In this document: in pieces, positions 54,090 to 63,307 of the stretch
How positions within the stretch are numbered: the first letter of the stretch is position 1
Layout of the letters: every line of letters begins with the position of its first letter
Assembly (NCBI GenBank): GCA_032358165.1
Contig: JAALGY010000020.1
Span: 992,001 to 1,056,000, forward strand
DNA length: 64,000 nt
Direction: 5' to 3'
Source: Diplosphaera chodatii
Lineage: Eukaryota; Chlorophyta; Trebouxiophyceae; Prasiolales; Stichococcaceae
Translations under genes and position numbers: made by a program
The notes under the pieces: model-generated
Seen by the model: the letters and a program-made list of their open reading frames with translations, nothing else
The model's database searches: none
Told to the model about the DNA's origin: nothing

Positions 54090-55494
54090 CTGACAGAATG
54101 GGTCCACTCAATCCCGGTTGGATGTACACCCCTCCAACTCTGCACAATGATCATGACAAACACGCAAAAAGGCTGCCAGTTGCCCGGCATCCTGCTGCAT
54201 AAAGTCCGCCACTGAGGTGATGTCGCTGTCCTGAAACAGCTCAGAATGCTGCACCCTCTGATCTACTAGAGCAGGACACCCCCAGACCATGTGCGCCTCA
54301 TCATCCACCACGCCGCAGCTACACCGCTGACACAGCCGCTCTGCCCGCGGCAGACGCTGCCACCTCCCTGTTTCCACCCCCAGCATGTGACTGCCCATCC
54401 GAAACTGTGCTAACCGCCGACGACCGGTCTTGGAGGCGACTGCCTGCAAGTAGCCGGCCAGCTGGTAGTTGTCACCGTTGACAGGGCCCCTGACTCCCAG
54501 CCACTCACGCACTTTGCGCAAGTCGCTGCCATTCACAGCATCGAATGTGCGGCGCTGCAGGTGTGCACTGACAACCGAAGTGTCAATGCGCTGCGGCACG
54601 CCGTCAACGATGGGTGACATGAAGTGCAGGAACGAGCACACCTGGGCAGCCCAGCATGCTGAGCTGGTCTTGCTGCGCCCTGGCCGGGTGGCCAGAGCAC
54701 AGTTCTCCAGGAATGCCTGCTTGGTGAGGCGTGTGTCCGGCATTGCGACCAGCCGGTTCCAGAACCGGCAGATGGCCAGCGTTGCCGTGTGTGCCACCGG
54801 GAATCGCCCAAGCTCCCCCAACACCGCCACGTTGGGAGTGCCTGTACGCACTCCAAGAACAGACCGAAGAAACTTCCGATGGACAAGCTCACAAGTGTCC
54901 ATGCCACTACCGCACAACGCCCCCGGTCCCCATGTTTCGACACCATAAAGCATAACAGGACGTACTAGTGCATCGAACAAGTGTAGCTGCAGTGCTGGGT
55001 CATGCAAGCTCAGGTCATGGCAACGATGCTGCAATGCAAGTGCGGCGCGCTGGGCGGAGGCCGCTCTGCCGATGCTAGCGGCAGCAAAAGAACTACGACT
55101 GGAAACGTCAACCCCCAAATATGTAAACGAGTCCAGCATTTCGATGGGAGCATGCATGTAGGTGAGAACCGGTGGTGCAGCAGCCTGGGCTCCGTACACC
55201 ACGACCTTAGTCTTCTTCACGTTGACGGTGAGGCGCCACCGCTTGCAGTACGACTCCAGCAGGTCGAGCTGCGCCTGCAGGCCGCGTACGGATGTGGACA
55301 CCAGGTCCAGATCATCTGCATAGAAGAGGGCAGGTGCCTGCACACCACACAGGGTGGGCAGGTCCAGGTCCGCGCCGGCAGCCTCCAGCTCCGCTTGGAA
55401 ATCGTCAATGTAAATCCCGAAAAGGGTTGGAGATAGTGGACATCCCTGCTTAACCCCCAGAGTGCTCTGAAATGTGTCGGACATTCCCCCCTCA

Positions 55495-55759
55495 GGTCCT
55501 TTTCCATCGCTATTTGCACTTCCCTTACCGCTATCCATTCATTGGACACCGTTCAGGGACCGGGTTCGATCCCTGGCGGTGGCGGAAGTTTCGGGTCTAG
55601 TTCCGTGTGGGACCAACCCACCCCACCCTATGCAAGTGGTTGCTTCGGCAATCTGCCCTCCATGGTTTGTGTATATAAGTCGTTGAAAAACGCAATACAC
55701 AAACAGCCTTCCGGTCAAAGGTCCTTTTCCATCGCTATTTGCACTTCCCTTACCGCTAT
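55495..55759. mobile_element. short insertion with direct terminal repeats, copy 2
   Basis: 265 bp with the same 182-bp interior as the copy at 49720. The left repeat is complete (55498-55540); the right one ends earlier (55723-55760). The flanks CCTCA (55490-55494 and 55760-55764) form a 5-bp duplication: the empty site at 57970 reads CCTCAAACTGCA. Target and ends differ from copy 1, so it is an independent insertion of the same element. Confidence 0.8.
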
Positions 55760-57797
55760 CCTCAAACTGCAGTGCCATGGGCACATCAGCATACAGTGCC
55801 TGCACGCCCCTCAGAAACTCCCCATGCACCCCAATCCGCTGCAGCTTCTCCCAAAGCAAATCACGAGGTACAGTGTCGTATGCTTTCTTGAAATCGACAA
55901 AGCAAGAGTATAGAGGCTGCTTATCTGCCTTGGCCTTCTCAATGAGGGTGCGAACGACGAAGGTCTGATCGGTGGTGCGGTGGTCCTTGCGGAAGCCCGC
56001 TTGTCCGCGTGCGCGCAGCTGGTGCTGCTCGGTCCACCTCATAAGCTTTTCGTTAAGCATGCAAGCATACAGCTTTGCCAATAAAGAGCCAACAGCAATG
56101 CCACGGTAATTACCCGGATCGGATGTGTCGCCCCCCTTGTGAATCGGCGTGATGCCGCACAGAGCCCAGCCCCTTGGCAACGCTGCCACCCTTTGACAAG
56201 CGTTAAAAACAGATGCAAGACAAGGTGCAAGCTGCGCCGCTGCAACAGATAAAGCATCCAATTTGAGCAGGCCCACCGTTGCTTTGCCTCCGCGCAGGGC
56301 TCCTATAGCCTGTTGCACGGCGCCGGCTGTGAAGGGCGAGTTGAGCTCGCTCCCGTCGGCAAAAGGTGGCGCAGCACCACTACCCGAGGTACCTGCAGTG
56401 CTTGATGAAACTGTGGGGGCATCCAGCAGTTTCCGGAAGGAGTCAAGCATCACATCATCTGCTATGGGACACGCCCGCTTCTTAGCAGGTTTGAACTTTT
56501 GCCAGAACTTTTTGGAGTTGGTTGATCGAGCCAGTTCAGTGAGGGCAAGAGCCTGACTGCGGGTCCACTGGCGCTGTGTGCGGCGTAGCAGGTGCTGGTA
56601 CTGCTGGCGGAGCGCGCGAGCAGCCGGTGACTGCGGGTCGCGCCGCGCGGCTTGCCGCGCTGCGCGGCGTCCGCGGGCCAGGTTAGCATCCCACCAGCGA
56701 GGCACAGCGTTGCGGTCCCGCCGCCGCCCCTTGGCGGCCGGCGCCGTTGCAGCCACCTCAACCTGCGTGGTCTCAATGAGCTGATCGAACTGCATGCCCA
56801 CAGCATGCATGTCATCGGGTACCTGGGCGGCATCTGCTGCCGCTGCAATGTCGACCAGTTGGGCTGCCGCATCAGGCTGCTGCAGGCGCTGCTGCCACAC
56901 TTCCAGCTGCGCTGCGCCGAGGCGCAGGGGCTGCTGGGTCGTGGGCTGCTGCGGTTGCTGCTGCTGATGGCGGCGGCGCTGGCGACGTGGGAGCGGCTGC
57001 TGAGCGGCGGCGGTCCTCTTGATGAGCAGATGCAAGGCTGCATGGTCCGACTCAGGAGCGGGGAGTACTGTTAGGGAATGAATCAAAGGGAATGCATCAG
57101 CACTTGCAAGCACATAGTCAATCAGGCTGCTGCCCACCTGACTTTGGCTAACAAAAGTGACCTGTCCCTCCTCATCTCCTGAAACACGACCGTTAGCAAT
57201 CCTGACGGATGTCTCAACACACATGTCAAGCAGAGCCCTGCCCCACCTGTTGGGCCGCTCCCTGCTGTCGCGGCTGTGCCGCTGTGACTGCACAGGAGGG
57301 GCGGTGGAGGGCAGGAACTCCTCTGTGACAGGGTGATCGACAGATCCCGGAAAGTCCGGGCAGGTGCTGGTGCGTGCGTTCAAGTCTCCAACAACAAACA
57401 CATGCCCCATGCGGCAGGTGGTGCTCACCTCCTCACGTAACGCCTCCCAGACCGCAGGGCCCTTGCCATCAAAGGATGGGCTTCCCTCGGGTGGTATGTA
57501 GCATGGAATCATGTAAGCATCCTCCTCCTGACCGACAGCCTTGTCAAACCTCAAAACAGCATAGCAGTTTTGGGGTCCAGTTGACAAGTGTGTCACCGAT
57601 GATGCAAGCTTGTCGGCGACGTAGACAGCGAGGCCGCCACGTGCACCGCCACGCTGCTGACGCCGGCTCCGCGGCAGGTGAAGGACGGATGTGAAGCCGT
57701 CCAGCTCCGGCGCGTCGGTCCCCTCCCGCGCCCACGTCTCGCTGAAGGCCAGCACGTCGAAGTCAGCCGCCTTGATGACCTGCGATAGCGCAGATGC

Positions 57798-58297
57798 ATC
57801 TGCATAGAAGAGGGCAGGTGCCTGCACACCACACAGGGTGGGCAGGTCCAGGTTCGCGCCGGCGGCCTCCAGCTCCGCTTGGAAATCGTCAATGTAAATC
57901 CCAAAAAGGGTTGGAGATAGTGGACATCCCTGCTTAACCCCCAGAGTGCTCTGAAATGTGTCGGACATTCCCCCCTCAAACTGCAATGCCATGGGCACAT
58001 CAGCATACAGTGCCTGCACGCCCCTCAGAAACTCCCCATGCACCCCAATCCACTGCAGCTTCTCCCAAAGCAAATCACGAGGTACAGTGTCGTATGCTTT
58101 CTTGAAATCGACAAAGCAAGAGTACAGAGGCTGCTTATCTGCCTTGGCCTTCTCGATGAGGGTGCGAACGACGAAGGTTTGATCGGTGGTGCGGTGGTCC
58201 TTGCGGAAGCCCGCCTGTCCGCGTACGCGCAGCTGGTGCTGCTCGGTCCACCTCATAAGCTTTTCGTTAAGCATGCAAGCATACAGCTTTGCCAATA
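57798..58297 (-). pseudogene. LINE-1 host copy H, 5'-side fragment
   Basis: Minus-strand RT segment from SLLAKLYACMLNEKLMRWTE through CFVDFKKAYDTVPRDLLWEK to APALFYAD, where copy G interrupts the catalytic YADD. Its 5' end abuts the minisatellite at 58298. Confidence 0.82.
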
Positions 58298-60020
58298 AAG
58301 AAGGTGAAGGTGACGGCGGGTGCTGGCAGGTGAGGTGTGAGGGTGTAGGCGAAGGTGAGTGGCGGTGGGAGTCCAGGATGGGACCGAAGGTGAAGGTGAA
58401 GGCGGCGGCGGGTGCTGGCAGGCGAGGTGTGGAGGGTGTAGCTGAAGGTGAGTGGCGGTGGGAGTCCAGGATGGGACTGAATGTGAAGGTGAAGGTGACG
58501 GCGGGTGCTGGCAGGTGAGGTGTGTGGGTGTAGGCGAAGGTGAGTGGCGGTGGGAGTCCAAGATGGGACCGAAGGTGGAGGTGAAGGCGACGGCGGGTGC
58601 TGGAAGGCGAGGTGTGGAGGGTGTAGCTGAAGGTGAGTGGCGGTGGGAGTCCAGGATGGGACTGAATGTGAAGGTGAAGGTGACGGCGGGTGCTGGCAGG
58701 TGAGGTGTGTGGGTGTAGGCGAAGGTGAGTGGCGGTGGGAGTCCAAGATGGGACCGAAGGTGGAGGTGAAGGCGACGGCGGGTGCTGGAAGGCGAGGTGT
58801 GGAGGGTGTAGCTGAAGGTGAGTGGCGGTGGGAGTCCAGGATGGGACTGGATGTGAAGGTGAAGGTGACGGCGGATGCTGGCAGGTGAGGTGTGAGGGTG
58901 TAGGCGAAGGTGAGTGGTGGTGGGAGTCCAAGATGGGACTGAAGGTGAAGGTGAAGGCGGCGGCGGGTGCTGGCAGGCGAGGTGCGAGGGTGTAGGTACA
59001 GGCGAGTGGCGGTGGGAGTCCAGGATGGGACCGAAGGTGAAGGTGATGGTGACGGCGGGTGCTGGCAGGTGAGGTGTGAGGGTGTAGGTGAAGGTGAGTG
59101 GCGGTGGGAGTCCAGGATGTGACCGAAGGTGAAGGTGAAGGCGGCGGCTGGTGCTGACAGGTGGAGTGTGAGGGTGTAGGTGAAGGTGAGCGGCGGTGGG
59201 AGTCTAGAATGGGACCGAGAGTGAAGGTGAAGGCGACGGCGGGTGCTGGCAGGTGAGGTGTGAGGGTGTAGGTGGCGGTGAGCGGCGGTGGGAGTCCAGG
59301 ATGGGACCGAAAGTGAAGGTGAGGATGACGGCGGGTGCTGGCAGGTGAGGTGTGAGGGTGTAGGTGAAGGTGAGTGGCGGCGGGAGTCCAAGATGGGACC
59401 GAAGGCGAAGGTGAAGGCGGCGGCGGGTGCTGGCAGGCGAGGTGTGGAGGGTGTAGGCGAAGGTGAGCGGCGGTGGGAGTCCAGGATGGGACTGAATGTG
59501 AAGGTGAAGGTGACGGCGGGTGCTGGCAGGTGAGGTGTGAGGGTGTAGGTGAAGGTGAGTGGCGGTGGGGGTCCAGGATGGGACCGAAGGCGAAGGTGAA
59601 GGCGGCGGCGGGTGCTGGCAGGTGAGGTGCGAGGGTGTAGGTGAAGGTGAGTGGCGGCGGAAGTCCAAAATGGGACCGATGGTGAAGGTGAAGGCGGCGG
59701 CGGGTGCTGGCAGGCGAGGTGTGGAGGGTGTAGGTGAAGGTGAGTGGCGGTGGGAGTCCAGGATGGTACCGAAAGTGAAGGTGATAGCGACGGCGGGTGC
59801 CGGCAGGTGAGGTGTGAGGGTGTAGGTGAAGGTGAGCGGCGGTGGGAGTCCAGAATGGGACCAAAAGTGAAGGTGAAGGCGACGGCGGGTGCTGACAGGT
59901 GAGGTGTGAGGGTGTAGGCGAGGGTGAGTGGCGGTGGGAGTCCAGGATGCGACCGAAAGTGAAGGTGGAGATGACGGCGGGTGCTGGCAGGTGAGGTGTG
60001 AGGGTGTAGGCGATGTGCGT
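58298..60020. repeat. minisatellite, about 18 monomers of 92-93 bp
   Basis: On the plus strand monomers read GGTGAAGGTGAAGGCGGCGG, GGTGCTGGCAGGTGAGGTGT, GAGGGTGTAGGTGAAGGTGA, GTGGCGGTGGGAGTCCAGGA. Monomers vary by one base in length and by point changes; a two-monomer period of 185 bp is visible at 58452, 58637 and beyond. The minus strand is open in more than one frame throughout, giving Pro/His/Ser/Thr-rich repeats such as HLTCQHPPSPSPS and HPGLPPPLTF. A diverged single monomer occurs in each 767-bp unit. Confidence 0.9.
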
Positions 60021-60464
60021 CGGCGTGAGTGTGGGCATTTACCGTAGTCGTGCGAAACAGTGCTTCAGATGAGTTGGAGGCGCGGTGGGGAGGCAGCCGT
60101 TGGGGGTGGTTGCTGCGATGTTTGCGGCGGGGGTCCAGGGCGGGACTCAGGCTGGGGCTGAGGTTGGTGCTGAGGCTGTGGATGTGAGTGTGGCTGTGGC
60201 TGTGGACGTATTGCTGGCAGCGGCACTGGGTGAGAGGCCGTCCAGCGGACGACAAGGTCTCGGCCGTTCATGCTGCAGAGGCCGCTCGCGACCCAGATCC
60301 TTTTGAAGTCGGTCATGGGGTTGTTGTCGTCGTCAATCTGTTGGCCTCGCTGAGCTCCAGTCATGTGCGCGTCGCACTGCTGTGCTAGCTCCGTGGGGGA
60401 CGTGTAGGCGGCAGTGAACTCGGTGCGCATCGACTGGACGGCGGAGTGGAGGGTGGCGGCGGCG
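60021..60464. other. region between minisatellite and LINE-1 copy I
   Basis: The minus strand is open and encodes ALHSAVQSMRTEFTAAYTS-like sequence (about 60450), then RIWVASGLCSMNGRDLVVRW and a Pro/Gln/His-rich stretch (PQPQPHSHPQPQHQPQPQP). It may be the N-terminal part of an element ORF that ran into the minisatellite. The family was not recognised. Confidence 0.3.
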
Positions 60465-61216
60465 ATACATTTGACATTGACATTGATTACATACTGGTGG
60501 TGGGCCATTTTGGCCTAGCCACAGGCTCTGGCGGAATAACCCAGAGCAACATGCACAACGAGTCGTGGCCGAAACCGTTCACTCCCCGCTGACAGAATGG
60601 TTCCACTCAATCCCGGTTGGATGTACACCCCTCCAACTCTGCACAATGATGCCGGGCAACTGGCAGCCTTTCTGCGGGTTTGTCATGATCATTGTGCAGA
60701 GTTGGAGGGGTGTACATCCAACCGGGATTGAGTGGAACCATCCTGTCAGCGGGGAGTGAACGGTTTCGGACACGACTCGTTGTGCATGTTGCTCTGGGTT
60801 ATTCCGCCAGAGCCTGTGGCTAGGCCAAAATGGCCCACCACCAGTATGTAATCAATGTCAAATGTCAAATGATCATGACAAACCCGCAAAAAGGCTGCCA
60901 GTTGCCCGGCATCCTGCTGCATAAAGTCCGCCACTGAGGTGATGTCGCTGTCCTGAAACAGCTCAGAATGCTGCACCCTCTGATCTACTAGAGCTGGACA
61001 CCCCCAGACCATGTGCGCCTCATCATCCACCACGCCGCAGCTACACCGCTGACACAGCCGCTCTGCCCGCGGCAGACGCTGCCACCTCCCTGTCTCCACC
61101 CCCAGCATGTGACTGCCCATCCGAAACTGTGCTAACCGCCGACGACCGGTTTTGGAGGCGACTGCCTGCAAGTAGCCGGCCAGCTGGTAGTTGTCACCGT
61201 TGACAGGGCCCCTGAC
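60465..61216 (-). pseudogene. LINE-1 copy I, 5'-truncated
   Basis: A C-terminal region (EWLGVRGPVNGDNYQLAGYL, knuckle RCSCGVVDDEAHMVWGCP) and 3' UTR with tail ATTTGACATTGACATTGATT at 60469. It is interrupted at 60651-60868 and truncated at 61216, where LINE-2 sequence begins. Confidence 0.82.
60651..60868 (+). mobile_element. inverted LINE-1 3' fragment inside copy I
   Basis: The last codons, 3' UTR and a TCAAATG-repeat tail, on the plus strand. It is flanked by ATGAT (60646-60650 and 60869-60873), a 5-bp duplication partly overlapping the tail. Together with its host it forms a large inverted repeat of about 170 bp per arm. Confidence 0.8.
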
Positions 61217-61237
61217 TCCCAGCCACTCACGCACTTG

Positions 61238-62026
61238 GCCAACGCCGACAACGTTGCCGGAGTCACCCGGGCCCTCTTGCTCGCCTCAGGCTACAACGAC
61301 TCGGACTTCCAGGTCTTGACCGAAATGTTGGGAGGCGCCCGCCTGCCTGCCCACCTGCAGACGGTTCACGGGAACACCACCGTCGTGAGGGCGATTGTGA
61401 GGATGGAGGACCCCGCACATGGTCTCTGCCCGCGGGTGCGGGACATCGACCGCGGCGCCCACACCGGCCCTATCACGGTCACTGCCACCTTCTCCGGCGA
61501 CAGGGACATCCTCATCACACCCCCCCGCCAGTCACCCCACCAGCAACGCCCCCCACCTCCGCAACCGCCGTCGCCACCGCCACCAGCTGCCGCCACCACA
61601 CCGGCACCCGACGTCGCCAGCAGGAGAGCTGCCTCTCGGGCCACCGAGACGCCCGCCACCGCCCCCTCTGACGATGGTGCTTCACCCATGAGCGACACGG
61701 AGGCTCCTCCGGGCGACGATGGCGGCTCCCACGATGCTGGCCACCCCATGCTCGACAGCGACGGCACTGACACAGCATCAGTAGCCGACGACCAGCCACC
61801 TCCCCCAGCACAACGGCGTCGCACAGGCGACCTCTTGGGCCCCATGGGCCCCATGGGCCCCGCCGCTGCGGACGCTGACCCTCCCATTCAGGTGTTTCCC
61901 CAGTTGCCCCCAGCTCCAGCGACAGACGCGGCGTCGCCGCCATGGAGACTGACCTTGCCACTCTGGACGGCTCCGCCCGAGCTGCACGACAGGTGTCCAG
62001 CTATGCGGCTGTCCACAGACGCCTGA
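61238..62026 (+). CDS. LINE-2 first open frame, N-terminally truncated
   Basis: Open from the junction with no ATG of its own; stop at 62024-62026. The beginning (VAGVTRALLLASGYNDSDFQ, TVVRAIVRMEDP, GPITVTATFSGDRDI) looks folded. The rest is Pro/Ala/Asp-rich and disordered (PPPPQPPSPPPPAAATT, GPMGPMGP). A gag/ORF1-like protein is inferred from its position before an endonuclease region. No RNA-binding motif was recognised. Confidence 0.5.
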   Translation, partial: ANADNVAGVTRALLLASGYNDSDFQVLTEMLGGARLPAHLQTVHGNTTVVRAIVRMEDPAHGLCPRVRDIDRGAHTGPITVTATFSGDRDILITPPRQSPHQQRPPPPQPPSPPPPAAATTPAPDVASRRAASRATETPATAPSDDGASPMSDTEAPPGDDGGSHDAGHPMLDSDGTDTASVADDQPPPPAQRRRTGDLLGPMGPMGPAAADADPPIQVFPQLPPAPATDAASPPWRLTLPLWTAPPELHDRCPAMRLSTDA

Positions 62027-62892
62027 GGGCCCCCACCGCGGCCTCCACCCTCGGCCGCATTTGCGCAAGCCCCACTGGGCTTGGCTTCACGGGCGTCTCC
62101 ACTCGTGCCCGCAGCCGTACAGCGGCACCTCCGCTGCTAGCACCGCCGTCCGGCGGTCCAGCCGCACCGGCCCCCACCACCCGGCACTCAGAGATGGTGC
62201 ATGGTCCCATCCCCGAGGGCTTCCTCTCCCACCTGGTCGATCTGGCTCCGGCGCTCTCGCCACAGGCGGCTGCCGCCGCCCTGCAGGAGGCCCGCCAATC
62301 AGAGCCGGTGCTCTGGAACACCTGGACCACTTGCGGTACTGGACTTGCCATCCCTGGCGCGCTGCTGCCATCACTCGACCGCATTCTTCGCCGCCACGAC
62401 GACAGCTGCCCACCGGCCGGACACTGGGTCCCCCACACAGACGTCGACGTGGCCATCGCCTCGATGCCCGACAGCTGTGTCATGGAAGCGGGCCACTTGG
62501 CCCTGTTGTCGGAGGTATTGCACATGGACGGCACAGACGCTCACGCCCCTCTCGACCACATCCTCACCGAGTGGGCCTCCTCCCTGCCAGCGTCCGACCT
62601 CGACCGACACCGCTCACACGGCGTCCCCCTGACACCCGTCGCCCTCCATCTCCTCACGGCAACCACCAACCGCTGGCGTTGCCACTGGGCAAACCGCCAG
62701 ACCACCCTCGCCGACATCGCCCGTTGCAACAGGGAGCCGGGCCCCGTGCCCCTCACCACTTCGCCATCACCAGCCCCGCCGGAGCAGCCCTGGCTCTTTA
62801 TGCAGCAGGATGCCGGGCAAGTGGCAGCCTTTTTGCGTGTTTGTCAAGATCATTGTGCAGAGTTGGAGGGGTGTACATCCAACCGGGATTGA
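61942..62892 (+). CDS. LINE-2 second frame, now ending in LINE-1 sequence
   Basis: The ATG at 61942 lies inside the first frame. It encodes an Ala/Thr-rich start and helical segments (FLSHLVDLAPALSPQAAAAA, LAIPGALLPSLDRILRRHDD, LALLSEVLHMDGTDAHAPLD, TTNRWRCHWANRQTTLADIA). From 62796 the frame enters the inserted LINE-1 fragment and finishes with its C-terminal codons (FMQQDAGQVAAFLRVCQDHC) at 62892. Without the insertion the same frame would run on to a stop at 63353. The fusion is an insertion by-product, not a likely functional protein. Confidence 0.5.
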   Translation: METDLATLDGSARAARQVSSYAAVHRRLRAPTAASTLGRICASPTGLGFTGVSTRARSRTAAPPLLAPPSGGPAAPAPTTRHSEMVHGPIPEGFLSHLVDLAPALSPQAAAAALQEARQSEPVLWNTWTTCGTGLAIPGALLPSLDRILRRHDDSCPPAGHWVPHTDVDVAIASMPDSCVMEAGHLALLSEVLHMDGTDAHAPLDHILTEWASSLPASDLDRHRSHGVPLTPVALHLLTATTNRWRCHWANRQTTLADIARCNREPGPVPLTTSPSPAPPEQPWLFMQQDAGQVAAFLRVCQDHCAELEGCTSNRD

Positions 62893-63030
62893 GTGGACCC
62901 ATTCTGTCAGCGGGGAGTGAACGGTTTCGGACACGACTCGTTGTGCATGTTGCTCTGGGTTATTCCGCCAGAGCCTGTGGCTAGGCCAAAATGGCCCACC
63001 ACCAGTATGTAATCAATGTCAATGTCAATG
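62796..63030 (+). mobile_element. 5'-truncated LINE-1 fragment in LINE-2
   Basis: 235 bp from TTTATGCAGCAGGATGCCGG to the tail AATCAATGTCAATGTCAATG. It is flanked by the perfect 7-bp duplication CCTGGCT (62789-62795 and 63031-63037). This shows that LINE-1 was active after LINE-2 arrived. Confidence 0.9.
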
Positions 63031-63307
63031 CCTGGCTGCAGCCTCGCCGGCAGCGGACGCCCCGCACATGCGCCGCTCGCCACGATGCCGACCTGCCGGG
63101 CACCTGGCGGTCGCATGCGGCCGTGACACGGAGCCAGGGCGCGCTGTCACCCTCCCCGACAGTCACCAGGAGCGGCCGCCTCAGCAGCCGCCCCAGCGCC
63201 TACTGGCTACCCTCGCTGCCCCGCTGGGCTGCAGGCCGGGCATCCACCGCCGCCGGCTTCGACCCACAGACTGGCCGCGGCGCCGCAGGGCGCCGCGGCG
63301 GGGCGCC

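Larger units (their letters stand above)
53466..57797 (-). mobile_element. LINE-1 copy G, long copy nested in H and itself interrupted twice
   Basis: Runs from the endonuclease region (SALSQVIKAADFDVLAFSET, about 57790) to the 3' tail CATTGACATTGATTAC at 53466. The endonuclease shows GGLAVYVADKL, HVFVVGDLNARTSTCPDF, GSSLIDYVLAS and PESDHAALHLLIK. The RT shows CFVDFKKAYDTVPRDLLWEK, GVKQGCPLSPTLFGIYIDDF and ALFYADDLDL, and the C-terminal knuckle follows. Interruptions are the terminal-repeat insertion at 55495-55759 and an inverted sibling at 53588-54089. Apart from these, the frame from endonuclease to the stop at 54108 reads without break, so this copy was intact recently. Its 5' end is truncated. 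Confidence 0.88.

Noticed and set aside
58298..60020. Telomeric or subtelomeric repeat
   Set aside because: The 92-93 bp monomer contains no TTTAGGG- or TTTTAGGG-like unit and it is internal to the window.
55539..60038. 1,499-codon minus-strand frame as a single host gene
   Set aside because: It is a patchwork of minisatellite, two LINE-1 pieces and a terminal-repeat insertion; its internal RT motifs occur twice and its end lies in inserted DNA.
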